Source of the DNA: Thiohalomonas sp041685045
GTDB lineage: Bacteria; Pseudomonadota; Gammaproteobacteria; Thiohalomonadales; Thiohalomonadaceae
DNA: 64,000 nt
Direction of reading: 5' to 3'
Assembly (NCBI GenBank): GCA_041685045.1
Contig: JAWLGP010000002.1
Span: forward strand, 62,001-126,000
The position numbers were made by a program, and so were the translations under genes. The notes below the pieces were generated by a model. The model searched no databases. It had not been told where the DNA came from and saw only the letters and a program-made list of their open reading frames with translations. This document shows, piece after piece, positions 42,475 to 50,644 of this stretch; the first letter of the stretch is position 1, and each line of letters starts with the position of its first letter.

Positions 42475-42798
42475 ATGGCAATTACATTGACCGAGGCGGC
42501 TGCCGAACGGGTCAAGAAGTTTTTGGCCAATCGCGGCAAAGGCGAGGGCCTGCGGCTGGGAGTGAGAACCTCCGGTTGCTCGGGCATGGCCTATGTGCTG
42601 GAGTTCGCCGATACCGTCGGCGAGGATGACGAGGTTTTTGAAGCCTGCGGCGTCAAGGTGATCGTGGACCGCAAAAGCCTGGTCTATCTGGATGGCACGG
42701 AGCTCGATTTCACCAAAGAAGGCCTCAATGAGGGCTTCAAGTTCAACAACCCGAACGTTAAGGACGCCTGCGGCTGCGGCGAAAGCTTCAGCGTTTGA
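42475..42798 (+). CDS. iscA: A-type Fe-S carrier IscA
   Basis: The 107-residue protein has Cys35, Cys99 and Cys101 (SGCSGMAY and ACGCGESF) at canonical positions, and starts MAITLTEAAAERVK as in other IscA proteins. It receives clusters from IscU and passes [4Fe-4S] clusters to targets. It sits 10 bases after iscU and just before hscB. Confidence 0.97.
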   Translation: MAITLTEAAAERVKKFLANRGKGEGLRLGVRTSGCSGMAYVLEFADTVGEDDEVFEACGVKVIVDRKSLVYLDGTELDFTKEGLNEGFKFNNPNVKDACGCGESFSV

Positions 42799-42809
42799 AG
42801 GCCCCCGAT

Positions 42810-43355
42810 ATGCAGGTTGATCTCTCCAGGAATTATTTCGAGCTGTTCGACCTGCCGGTCGGGTTCGCGGTGGACCAGGAGGGCCTCTCCTTGCGCTACC
42901 GCGAACTGCAGCGTATCGCGCACCCTGACCGCTTTGCCGCTGGCTCCGATCAGGAGCGGCGCATGGCGGTGCAGTTCGCCTCGTACGTCAATGAGGGGTT
43001 TCGCACGCTGAAAGACCCCCTGAGTCGTGCCCGCTATCTGCTCGAGCAGCGCGGCATCGCGCTGGACGAGGCCGACACCAGGATGGACCCGGCCTTCCTC
43101 ATGGAACAGATGGAATTGCGTGAACAACTCGAATCGCTGAAAGGCCGCGACGACCCCTTCGGCGCCCTGGAACGGCTCCGTTCCGACATCGAGAAGCGCG
43201 ACCGTATCCTGCTGGAGGAACTGGCCGCCGCGCTGGACCACGGCGGTGACGAGATGCAAGGCGAGAGCGTCCAGCAGGTACGCAAGCTCCAGTTCCTGCG
43301 CAAACTCCTCGAGGAAATCGAGGATGTCGAAGAAGCCCTGACTCACGAGATCTGA
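42810..43355 (+). CDS. hscB: Fe-S co-chaperone HscB (Hsc20)
   Basis: ATG 42810 (after GAAGG) gives 181 residues; a TTG at 42795 overlapping the iscA stop is possible but less likely. The N-terminal J-domain has the HPD motif (IAHPDRF), and the C-terminal three-helix domain binds IscU (DPAFLMEQMELREQLE). It brings IscU to HscA and stimulates ATP hydrolysis. It precedes hscA by 13 bases. Confidence 0.97.
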   Translation: MQVDLSRNYFELFDLPVGFAVDQEGLSLRYRELQRIAHPDRFAAGSDQERRMAVQFASYVNEGFRTLKDPLSRARYLLEQRGIALDEADTRMDPAFLMEQMELREQLESLKGRDDPFGALERLRSDIEKRDRILLEELAAALDHGGDEMQGESVQQVRKLQFLRKLLEEIEDVEEALTHEI

Positions 43356-43368
43356 GACGCGAACAGCT

Positions 43369-45249
43369 ATGGCACTGCTGCAGATCAGCGAACCCGGACA
43401 GTCCGCCGCTCCCCACGAACACCGGCTTGCCGCCGGTATCGACCTGGGCACCACCAACTCGCTGGTAGCCACGGTCCGCTCCGGACTGGCGGAAACCTTG
43501 CCCGACGCGGAAGGCAACCACCTGCTGCCATCGGTGGTGCGCTATCTCGAACACGGGGCCGTGGTGGTCGGACAGGCCGCCAAGCGGGAAGCGGCGCTCG
43601 ATCCCCTGAACACGGTGGCCTCGGTCAAGCGCTTCATGGGCCGCGGCGTTGCCGACGTCAAGAGCCTGGGCTCGCGGCTCCCCTACGAATTCATCGAAAG
43701 CAACGGTTCGGCCATGCCGAGGTTGCGGACCGCAGCCGGCGACGTCAGCCCGGTCGAGGTCTCCGCGGAAATCCTGCGTGTGCTCAAGCAGCGGGCCGAG
43801 GGCGCTCTCGGCGGGGATCTGATCGGGGTGGTGATCACGGTCCCGGCCTATTTCGATGACGCCCAGCGCCAGGCCACCAAAGACGCCGCCAAGTTGGCGG
43901 GCCTCAACGTGTTGCGCCTGCTCAACGAACCCACAGCGGCCGCGGTCGCCTACGGGCTGGATCGCGGCTCCGAAGGGGTCATCGCCGTCTACGACCTCGG
44001 CGGCGGCACCTTCGATATCTCCATTCTGCGGCTTAACAAGGGCGTCTTCGAGGTATTGGCCACTGCCGGTGACTCGGCCCTCGGTGGCGACGACATGGAC
44101 CGTGTGGTGGCGGAGTGGATCATGCAGCAGGCGGGGATCGCCGATGACGCGGACCACAAGCAGCTGCGCCGCCTGATGCGCGATGCCTGCGCGGCCAAGG
44201 AGGCGCTGACCAATGCCGACCGGGCGGCAATCAAGCTGGAGCTGGCCGACGGCAACCACTGGGAGGGCGAACTCAGCCGCGAGCAGTTCAACTCCCTCGT
44301 CGACCCGCTCATCCGCAAGACCCTGCAACCCTGCCGTCGCGCGCTGCGCGATGCCGGGGTGGATGCGGCGGCGATCCGCGACGTGGTGATGGTCGGCGGC
44401 TCGACCCGCGTGCCGCGGGTGCGGGAGCTGGTCGCCGAATTCTTTGGCGCCGAACCGCTGGTCGACATCGACCCGGACAAGGTGGTGGCCATCGGGGCCG
44501 CCATGCAGGCCGACGTGCTGGTGGGCAACAAGCCCGATGAGGAGATGCTGCTCCTCGACGTCATCCCGCTATCCCTAGGTCTGGAGACCATGGGTGGGCT
44601 GGTGGAGAAGGTGATCCCGCGCAACACCACCATCCCGGTGGCCCGCGCCCAGGATTTCACCACCTTCAAGGACGGCCAGACCGCCATGGCCATCCATGTG
44701 GTCCAGGGCGAGCGTGAACTGGTCTCCGACTGCCGCTCGCTGGCCCGTTTCGAGCTGCGCGGCATTCCGCCGATGTCGGCCGGCGCGGCGCGTATCCGCG
44801 TCGCTTTCCAGGTGGATGCGGACGGTCTGTTGTCGGTGACCGCGCGGGAGCAGACCACCGGCATCGAGTCGAGCATTCAGGTGAAGCCCTCCTATGGGCT
44901 GTCCGACTCCGAAATTGAGCAGATGCTGCGCGACTCCATGGACCATGCCCGTGAGGATATGGATGCCCGCAACCTGCGCGAGCAGCAGGTCGAAGCCGAG
45001 CGTATCCTGGAGGCCCTGGAGGTTGCGTTGGCGGCGGATGGTGAGCGGTTGCTGACCGCAGACGAGCGCCAGGCGCTCGAACAGGCCATGGCGGCGGTGC
45101 GCGACGGTAAGCAGGGCAGCGACTACAAACGGATCAAGCGCCAGTGTGAGGAACTCAACAAGCTCTCCGCCGAGTTTGCCGCCCGTCGCATGAACGCCTC
45201 GATCCAGGCGGCCCTCTCGGGCCGGGCGGTGGACGAGTTCGAAAAATAG
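43369..45249 (+). CDS. hscA: Fe-S chaperone HscA (Hsp70 family)
   Basis: The 626-residue Hsp70 has the ATPase motifs GIDLGTTNSLVATV, VPAYFDDAQRQATKDAA, AVYDLGGGTFDISIL and VMVGGSTRVPRV, followed by the beta-sandwich substrate domain and helical lid. It binds the LPPVK motif of IscU and helps release the cluster. Length and the absence of a DnaK-type C-terminal EEVD-like tail fit HscA. Confidence 0.98.
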   Translation: MALLQISEPGQSAAPHEHRLAAGIDLGTTNSLVATVRSGLAETLPDAEGNHLLPSVVRYLEHGAVVVGQAAKREAALDPLNTVASVKRFMGRGVADVKSLGSRLPYEFIESNGSAMPRLRTAAGDVSPVEVSAEILRVLKQRAEGALGGDLIGVVITVPAYFDDAQRQATKDAAKLAGLNVLRLLNEPTAAAVAYGLDRGSEGVIAVYDLGGGTFDISILRLNKGVFEVLATAGDSALGGDDMDRVVAEWIMQQAGIADDADHKQLRRLMRDACAAKEALTNADRAAIKLELADGNHWEGELSREQFNSLVDPLIRKTLQPCRRALRDAGVDAAAIRDVVMVGGSTRVPRVRELVAEFFGAEPLVDIDPDKVVAIGAAMQADVLVGNKPDEEMLLLDVIPLSLGLETMGGLVEKVIPRNTTIPVARAQDFTTFKDGQTAMAIHVVQGERELVSDCRSLARFELRGIPPMSAGAARIRVAFQVDADGLLSVTAREQTTGIESSIQVKPSYGLSDSEIEQMLRDSMDHAREDMDARNLREQQVEAERILEALEVALAADGERLLTADERQALEQAMAAVRDGKQGSDYKRIKRQCEELNKLSAEFAARRMNASIQAALSGRAVDEFEK

Positions 45250-45289
45250 CCGCACCCGCGCTAACCCCGCGGTAAACAGGTAACCTGCA

Positions 45290-45628
45290 ATGCCCCAGAT
45301 CATCTTTCTCCCTCACGAAGAGCTTTGCCCCGATGGCGCCGTGTTCGAGGCGGAGCCCGGTACCCTGCTGATCGATGCGGCCCTCGCCAACGGCATCGAG
45401 ATCGAGCATGCCTGCGAGAAGTCCTGCGCCTGCACCACCTGTCACGTGGTCGTCCGCGAAGGTTTCGATTCCCTGAAAGAGGCCGAAGAGGGCGAAGAGG
45501 ACATGCTCGATAAGGCCTGGGGCCTGGAACCGGATTCCCGGCTCTCCTGCCAGGCGGTGGTCGGTGAAGAGGACCTGGTGGTGGAGATCCCGAAATACAC
45601 CATCAACATGGTCTCGGAAGGACATTGA
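45290..45628 (+). CDS. fdx: [2Fe-2S] ferredoxin of the Isc system
   Basis: The 112-residue ferredoxin has cluster ligands Cys42, Cys48, Cys51 and Cys87 (HACEKSCACTTC and LSCQAVV), exactly as in E. coli Fdx, and the adrenodoxin-like EEGEEDMLDKAWGLEPDSRL segment. It donates electrons for cluster assembly on IscU. It ends at the repeat element separating it from iscX. Confidence 0.98.
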   Translation: MPQIIFLPHEELCPDGAVFEAEPGTLLIDAALANGIEIEHACEKSCACTTCHVVVREGFDSLKEAEEGEEDMLDKAWGLEPDSRLSCQAVVGEEDLVVEIPKYTINMVSEGH

Positions 45629-45633
45629 GGTAA

Positions 45634-45718
45634 GTGGAATACGGTAGGTGGAATATGGGGAGCGATTTCCCCCACATTCCATATTCCGCCTACCACATTC
45701 CCCACCTGGCACATTCCG
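45634..45718. repeat. Iterated-word inverted repeat (GGTGGAATA type) between fdx and iscX
   Basis: The left arm (45634-45660) is built of GTGGAATA and GGTGGAATATGG words; the right arm (45669-about 45701, with more ATTCC words to 45718) is its inverted partner (CCCACATTCCATATTCC and so on). It fills nearly the whole fdx-iscX gap and leaves only ten bases before iscX. It is built like the elements near 37991, 50494, 53777, 55313 and 57658 but with different words. Confidence 0.7.
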
Positions 45719-45728
45719 GAGATATTCG

Positions 45729-45926
45729 ATGCTCAAGTGGACGGACGTAAACGATATCGCCATCGAGCTGGATGAAGCGCATCCGGACGTGGACCCTCAG
45801 TACGTGCGCTTTACTGACCTGCATGGCTGGGTCTGCGCGCTGGACGGCTTCGACGACGACCCCGAGCACTCCAACGAGAAGATCCTGGAGGCCATTCAGA
45901 TGGCCTGGATCGAGGAGCGGGATTAA
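45729..45926 (+). CDS. iscX: Fe-S assembly protein IscX
   Basis: ATG 45729 gives 65 residues starting MLKWTDVNDIAIELDEAHPD, the invariant IscX start, with the iron-binding acidic patch and DDDPEHSNEKILEAIQMAWIEE. In-frame codons upstream are inside the repeat element. It is a small acidic protein that binds IscS and tunes its activity, possibly as an iron sensor or frataxin-like regulator. It ends the isc operon. Confidence 0.96.
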   Translation: MLKWTDVNDIAIELDEAHPDVDPQYVRFTDLHGWVCALDGFDDDPEHSNEKILEAIQMAWIEERD

Positions 45927-45963
45927 CGGTTACCTCCGATACCCGTCTGCCCTACGGCGCCGG

Positions 45964-46020
45964 CCCGCCGGGGTTCGGCGGGGCGCATCCGAGCGCTCGC
46001 TTCGTTTGGCCCATCCGGCG
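45964..46020. repeat. Hairpin and GGATGGGCC-type repeat remnant after iscX
   Basis: CCCGCCG (45964-45970) and CGGCGGG (45976-45982) form a 7-bp stem. The following stretch to 46020 (reverse strand GGATGGGCCAAACGAAGCGA) resembles the inner element at 57699-57785. It may end the isc transcript. The remaining gap to ndk holds a promoter and nothing else recognised. Confidence 0.4.
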
Positions 46021-46041
46021 AAACCGCCCAATATTCCGTGC

Positions 46042-46070
46042 TTTATCCTCCCCCTAAGCCTGCGTATAAT
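46042..46070 (+). promoter_or_regulatory. Sigma-70-type promoter of ndk
   Basis: A perfect -10, TATAAT (46065-46070), and a weak -35, TTTATC (46042-46047), are 17 bases apart, about 80 bases before ndk. No other strong candidate lies in the gap. Confidence 0.5.
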
Positions 46071-46152
46071 CGCTGGTTCAGCGAATTCTGGCTCTTCGGT
46101 CGCGAATTTTTGCCGGCCGGGGGGCGACTAACTACAGACGGAGAATTTTTCC

Positions 46153-46584
46153 ATGGCAGTCGAGCGCACCATTTCCATCATCAAGCCGGACGCGGTCGCC
46201 AAGAACGTGATCGGCGAGATCTACAGCCGTTTCGAAAAGGCCGGCCTGAAGATCGTGGCCGCCAGGATGCTGCACCTGTCCAAGGAGCAGGCCGAAGGCT
46301 TCTACGCCGTTCACAAGGAGCGCCCCTTCTTCAACGACCTGGTCGCCTTCATGACCTCCGGTCCGGTGATGGTGCAGGTGCTCGAAGGTGAGGATGCCAT
46401 TGCCAAGAACCGCGAGGTGATGGGCGCCACCAACCCGAAGGACGCGGCGCCGGGAACCATCCGGGCCGACTTCGCCAGCACCATCGACGAGAATGCGGTA
46501 CACGGTTCCGACGGCCCCGACACCGCCAAGACCGAGATCGCCTACTTCTTCAAGCCGGAAGAGATCTGCCCGCGCACCCGGTAA
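46153..46584 (+). CDS. ndk: Nucleoside diphosphate kinase
   Basis: The 143-residue protein opens ERTISIIKPDAV and has the catalytic His in ENAVHGSDG (about residue 117), with the nucleotide-binding NREVMGATNPKDAAPGTIR. It balances NTP and dNTP pools. Length and motifs are standard; ATG 46153 follows CGGAG. ndk followed by rlmN is the usual gammaproteobacterial order. Confidence 0.98.
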   Translation: MAVERTISIIKPDAVAKNVIGEIYSRFEKAGLKIVAARMLHLSKEQAEGFYAVHKERPFFNDLVAFMTSGPVMVQVLEGEDAIAKNREVMGATNPKDAAPGTIRADFASTIDENAVHGSDGPDTAKTEIAYFFKPEEICPRTR

Positions 46585-46621
46585 GGGCGCGGCGCACGAT
46601 CCCTTCGTGAGGCGGAGGGTA

Positions 46622-47731
46622 ATGGTCGAAACTAGCGACAAAATCAATCTGATGGGGTTACCCCGCCAGGCGATGGAGGCCTTCTTCACCGATATGGGGG
46701 AGAAGGCCTTCCGCGCTTCTCAGGTGATGAAATGGATCTATCACCATGGTGTCGACGATTTCGACACCATGACCGACCTGGGTAAGGCCCTGCGCGCCAA
46801 ACTGAAGGAGCGCAGCGAGGTTCGCCTGCCGGAGTTGATGCTGGAACAGCCATCGCAGGATGGCACCCGCAAATGGGTGCTGCGCCTGGCTGACGGCAAC
46901 CACGTCGAGATGGTCTTCATTCCGGACGGTGAACGCGGCACCCTGTGCGTCTCTTCGCAGGTCGGTTGTACGCTGGCGTGCAGCTTCTGCTCGACCGCGC
47001 GGCAGGGCTTCAACCGCAACCTGAGCAGCGCCGAGATCGTCGGCCAGCTGGTGGTGGCGGCCCGCGCCATCGGCCTGCCGGAGAACAAGGGCGAACGCGT
47101 GCTGACCAACGTGGTCCTGATGGGCATGGGCGAGCCCCTGCTCAACCTGGAGGCGGTGGTTCCGGCCATGGAGGTGATGCAGGACGACTTCGCCTTCGGC
47201 ATTTCCAAGCGGCGGGTCACCATCAGTACCGCCGGGGTGGTGCCGGCGCTGGATCGGCTGCGTGAGCTCAGCGACGTCAGCCTTGCGGTTTCGCTGCACG
47301 CCACCAACGACGCGCTGCGTGACGAACTGGTGCCCATCAACCGCAAGTATCCGATTGCCGAGCTGCTGGCCGCCTGCAAGCGCTACGTCGCCGGCAAGCC
47401 GCACCGACGCGTGACCTTCGAATACGTCATGCTCGAAGGGATCAACGATTCGGAGAAGCACGCCCGCGAGCTGGTGCGTCTGCTCAGCCACGTGCCTTCC
47501 AAGGTCAATCTGATTCCGTTCAATCCGTTTCCGGGCGCGCCGTATCGCTGTTCGAACCAGGAAACCATCGACCGCTTCCGCGATATCATCATGGCGGCGG
47601 GTATCATGACGGTCACCCGCAAGACCCGCGGTGAAGACATCGACGCTGCCTGCGGACAGCTGGTCGGCAAAGTGCTGGACCGGACGCGGCGCAGTGAACG
47701 CTATGTGGCATTCGAGGGGAAGATCGCGTGA
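46622..47731 (+). CDS. rlmN: Dual-specificity 23S rRNA/tRNA adenine C2-methyltransferase RlmN
   Basis: ATG 46622, after GGAGG, gives 369 residues. The radical-SAM CxxxCxxC motif is Cys116, Cys120 and Cys123 (CTLACSFC), and the C-terminal RKTRGEDIDAACGQL carries the methyl-carrying Cys. It makes 2-methyladenosine in 23S rRNA position 2503 and in some tRNAs. Its TGA overlaps the GTG of the next gene. Confidence 0.97.
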   Translation: MVETSDKINLMGLPRQAMEAFFTDMGEKAFRASQVMKWIYHHGVDDFDTMTDLGKALRAKLKERSEVRLPELMLEQPSQDGTRKWVLRLADGNHVEMVFIPDGERGTLCVSSQVGCTLACSFCSTARQGFNRNLSSAEIVGQLVVAARAIGLPENKGERVLTNVVLMGMGEPLLNLEAVVPAMEVMQDDFAFGISKRRVTISTAGVVPALDRLRELSDVSLAVSLHATNDALRDELVPINRKYPIAELLAACKRYVAGKPHRRVTFEYVMLEGINDSEKHARELVRLLSHVPSKVNLIPFNPFPGAPYRCSNQETIDRFRDIIMAAGIMTVTRKTRGEDIDAACGQLVGKVLDRTRRSERYVAFEGKIA

Positions 47732-48480
47732 AGATGCTCAGGTTCTCCGGAGTGGTGAGTTTGGCCTTGGCGTTTGCGATTGGCGGCTGCGCGACCAACC
47801 CGGCCGAGCCGGTGGTCAACAGCGAAAAGGCCGCCGAAATCAATGCCCAGCTCGGGCTGCGTTACATGATGCAGGGCCAGAACGAACGGGCCATGGAGAA
47901 GCTGAAACATGCGCTCTCCTTCGAGTCGGACTACGGACCGGCCCATCACTACCTGGGTGAACTCTACCGGCGCCTGGAGCGTCCGCTGGATGCCGAGCGC
48001 CACTATCGCATCGCGGTTCGACAACAGCCGAACGATTCGGCGTTGCTCAACAATTTCGGCGTCTTCCTCTGCGGCCAGGGGAAACCGGAGGATGCCGAGA
48101 AGCAGTTCCTGAAAGTGCTGGAAAACCCGGTCTATCAGCCGCGCGCGCAGGTATACGAAAATTTGGGGCTCTGCATGCGTGACCAGGTGCCACAAAAAGG
48201 CGAGCGGTATCTGCGGCAGGCCCTCGATTTGAATGCGCGCATGCCCAAGGCGCTGCTGGCCATGGCCGACCTTGCCTACGAGGGCGGTCGTTATCTGTCG
48301 GCGCGAGCGTACCTGCAGCGGCACCTCGAGGTGGCGCGGCCTTCGCCGGAAAGCCTGTGGCTCGGTATACGCATCGAGCGGGTGCTTGGCGATCGGGATG
48401 CGCTGGCAAGCTACGAAATGCTCTTGAAGAATAACTTTTCCAATTCCGAGCAGGCCCGTCTGTATAGAGAATCGCTGTAA
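47728..48480 (+). CDS. pilW: Type IV pilus biogenesis/stability lipoprotein PilF/PilW
   Basis: The GTG at 47728 overlaps the rlmN stop; ATG 47734 is an alternative. The 250-residue product has a lipobox (AIGGC) and about six TPR repeats (for example AEINAQLGLRYMMQGQNERA and LLNNFGVFLCGQGKPEDAEK). PilF helps the PilQ secretin assemble in the outer membrane. The rlmN-pilF-rodZ order is strongly conserved and supports the call. Confidence 0.93.
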   Translation: MKMLRFSGVVSLALAFAIGGCATNPAEPVVNSEKAAEINAQLGLRYMMQGQNERAMEKLKHALSFESDYGPAHHYLGELYRRLERPLDAERHYRIAVRQQPNDSALLNNFGVFLCGQGKPEDAEKQFLKVLENPVYQPRAQVYENLGLCMRDQVPQKGERYLRQALDLNARMPKALLAMADLAYEGGRYLSARAYLQRHLEVARPSPESLWLGIRIERVLGDRDALASYEMLLKNNFSNSEQARLYRESL

Positions 48481-48482
48481 AC

Positions 48483-49403
48483 ATGAGCGTCGAACAACCT
48501 ATCGAAGCAAACGAACAGGAGACGCCGGAGGCGCCCCTCGGTCAACGACTGATCGCGGCGCGGGAGCGGAAAGGCCTGAGCCGGGAGGCCATTGCGTCGG
48601 ATCTCCGGCTGCAACTGCGCCTGGTGAAGGCGCTGGAGGAGGATGATGACGAGCGCCTGCCGCCCCCCGCCTTCGTGATCGGTTACCTGCGCAGCTACGC
48701 GCGCCGGGTGGATTTGCCGGAGCAGGAGGTGATTGCGGCCTATACGACCCGGACGCAGGATGGCGTGCCGCGGATTGTTTCGCGGGCGAAGAACTCCCAG
48801 GTCTCCAGCCAGGACTGGCCGGTCCGTTTCGTCACCTGGATCATCGTCATGGGGCTTGCCGCCCTGCTCGTGTTCTGGTGGATCTCCAACCGCCCCTTGG
48901 CCGAGCACCAGGCGCTGACGGAGTCGGAACCGATGCCGCCGTCGCTTCCGCCCGCCATTGAAGCGCCCGCGGATGGAGGCGAAGCCGCACCGGCCGGCGA
49001 GGAGACGAGCGGGCCCGTACTGACCGCGGAGCAGGCGCCGGAGCCTGTCCTGGAGACGGTGACGGAAAATGACGAGGGGATGTCTGCGGCGGCGCCGACG
49101 GCCGTTCAGCCGGAAGCGACGCCCATCGCCCGCCCGCAAACGGCAAGCCCAGCCAATTCGCTGCGACTGGTATTCAGCGCAGACAGTTGGACCGAGGTGA
49201 CGGACGTAACCGGCCGTAGCCTGTTTTACGATTTGGCCAAAGAGGGCCGCACGCTGGAGCTGGTTGGCGAACCGCCGTTTCGCCTGTTTTTCGGCTATGC
49301 CCCGGGTGTGGAAGTCCATTACGACGGTACCCTGATCGACCACCGCGCCTACCATCGCCGCGATATGGCTCGCTTTACCGTCGGTAAGGCACTGGAGGAG
49401 TAA
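48483..49403 (+). CDS. rodZ: Cell-shape protein RodZ
   Basis: The 306-residue protein has a cytoplasmic helix-turn-helix (about 20-90, GQRLIAARERKGLSREAIA), which in RodZ binds MreB. One membrane helix follows (VTWIIVMGLAALLVFWWIS, about 119-137), then a Pro/Ala/Glu-rich linker and the periplasmic DUF4115 beta domain (about 220-306, with WTEVTDVTGRSLFYDL). It links MreB to cell-wall growth. Its TAA overlaps the ispG ATG. Confidence 0.95.
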   Translation: MSVEQPIEANEQETPEAPLGQRLIAARERKGLSREAIASDLRLQLRLVKALEEDDDERLPPPAFVIGYLRSYARRVDLPEQEVIAAYTTRTQDGVPRIVSRAKNSQVSSQDWPVRFVTWIIVMGLAALLVFWWISNRPLAEHQALTESEPMPPSLPPAIEAPADGGEAAPAGEETSGPVLTAEQAPEPVLETVTENDEGMSAAAPTAVQPEATPIARPQTASPANSLRLVFSADSWTEVTDVTGRSLFYDLAKEGRTLELVGEPPFRLFFGYAPGVEVHYDGTLIDHRAYHRRDMARFTVGKALEE

Positions 49404-50494
49404 TGCACGCGGCCACACCCATCACGCGGCGTAAGACGCGGCAGATCCTGGTCGGCCGGGTGCCGGTCGGCGGCGATGCGCCGATCTCGGTGCAGAGTAT
49501 GACCAATACCGACACCTGCAATGTGGCCGCCACGGTGGCACAGGTGCGGGCCCTGGAGGCGGCGGGTGCGGATATCGTGCGGGTCTCGGTCCCTACCATG
49601 GAGGCGGCCGACGCGTTCGGGAAGATTCGCGCGCAGGTCACGGTTCCGCTGGTGGCCGACATCCATTTCGATCACCGCATCGCCCTGCGGGTGCTGGAAC
49701 TGGGGGTCGATTGCCTGCGTATCAATCCGGGCAACATCGGTCGCGAGGAGCGGGTGCGCGTGCTGGTCGATGCGGCCCGGGACAAGGGGGTGCCGATCCG
49801 GATCGGCGTCAACGCCGGATCGCTGGAGAAGGACCTGCAGAAGAAGTACGGTGAACCGACGCCGGAGGCGCTGGTCGAATCGGCCCTGCGTCATATCGAC
49901 ATCCTGGACCGACTGAACTTTCCCGATTTCAAGGTGAGCCTGAAGGCGTCGGAAGTCTTCATGACCGTGGCCGCCTACCGCCAGCTGGCGGCACAGATCG
50001 AGCAGCCGCTGCATCTCGGCATCACCGAGGCGGGCGGTTTCCGTTCCGGAACCGTGAAGTCCGCCATCGGGCTCGGCATGCTGCTGGCCGACGGCATCGG
50101 CGACACGCTGCGGGTTTCGCTGGCGGCCGACCCGGTGCAGGAGGTGAAGGTCGGCTTCGATATCCTCAAGAGCCTGCACCTGCGCAGCAAGGGCATCAAC
50201 CTGATCGCCTGCCCCTCCTGCTCGCGGCAGAACTTCGACGTCATCGGCGTCGTCAATCAGCTGGAGGAGCGGCTGGAGGACATCCTGGAGCCGCTGGATG
50301 TGGCGGTGATCGGCTGCGTGGTCAACGGCCCCGGCGAGGCCCGCGAAGCCCACCTCGGCCTGGTCGGCGGCGACCCGAACCTGCTCTATGTCGGCGGCAA
50401 GCCCGACCACAAGGTCGACAACGAACAACTGGTGGACGAACTCGAACGCTCCGTGCGCGCCGAAATCGCGCGCCGTGCGAGAAAAAGCGATTAA
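49403..50494 (+). CDS. ispG: 4-hydroxy-3-methylbut-2-enyl diphosphate synthase IspG
   Basis: The 363-residue enzyme of the MEP isoprenoid pathway starts at ATG 49403 (TAATG overlap). The [4Fe-4S] ligands are Cys270 and Cys273 (ACPSCSRQ) and Cys305 (VIGCVVNGPGEA), with a conserved Glu following. The N-terminal TIM barrel includes VADIHFDHRIAL. It is a Fe-S enzyme that depends on the upstream isc genes. It ends at a repeat element. Confidence 0.98.
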   Translation: MHAATPITRRKTRQILVGRVPVGGDAPISVQSMTNTDTCNVAATVAQVRALEAAGADIVRVSVPTMEAADAFGKIRAQVTVPLVADIHFDHRIALRVLELGVDCLRINPGNIGREERVRVLVDAARDKGVPIRIGVNAGSLEKDLQKKYGEPTPEALVESALRHIDILDRLNFPDFKVSLKASEVFMTVAAYRQLAAQIEQPLHLGITEAGGFRSGTVKSAIGLGMLLADGIGDTLRVSLAADPVQEVKVGFDILKSLHLRSKGINLIACPSCSRQNFDVIGVVNQLEERLEDILEPLDVAVIGCVVNGPGEAREAHLGLVGGDPNLLYVGGKPDHKVDNEQLVDELERSVRAEIARRARKSD

Positions 50495-50623
50495 ACGCAA
50501 AGGCGCAAAGACGCAAAGAACGCAAAGGGAATAAAGCAAGAAACCTTTGGCCGGGATGAGCGGTGGTTTCAACCGGCATCAAGAATTTTCTTTGCGACCT
50601 TTGCGTCTTCGCGTCTTTGCGTT
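50494..50623. repeat. Iterated-word inverted repeat (ACGCAAAG type) between ispG and hisS
   Basis: Two 34-base arms (50494-50527 and 50590-50623) are near-perfect inverted copies, each made of four ACGCAAAG/GCGCAAAG words. The loop has its own small stem, GCCGG to CCGGC (about 50551-50577). It begins at the last base of the ispG stop codon and fills the gap to 22 bases before hisS. It could mark the transcript boundary. Confidence 0.8.
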
Positions 50624-50644
50624 GAAATCTTTTCAGGGGAGTTG

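Noticed and set aside
50494..50623. Regular short repeats that first look like a CRISPR array
   Set aside because: The words are 8-9 bases, not 23-40, there are no unique spacers, the two halves are inverted, and no cas gene is near.
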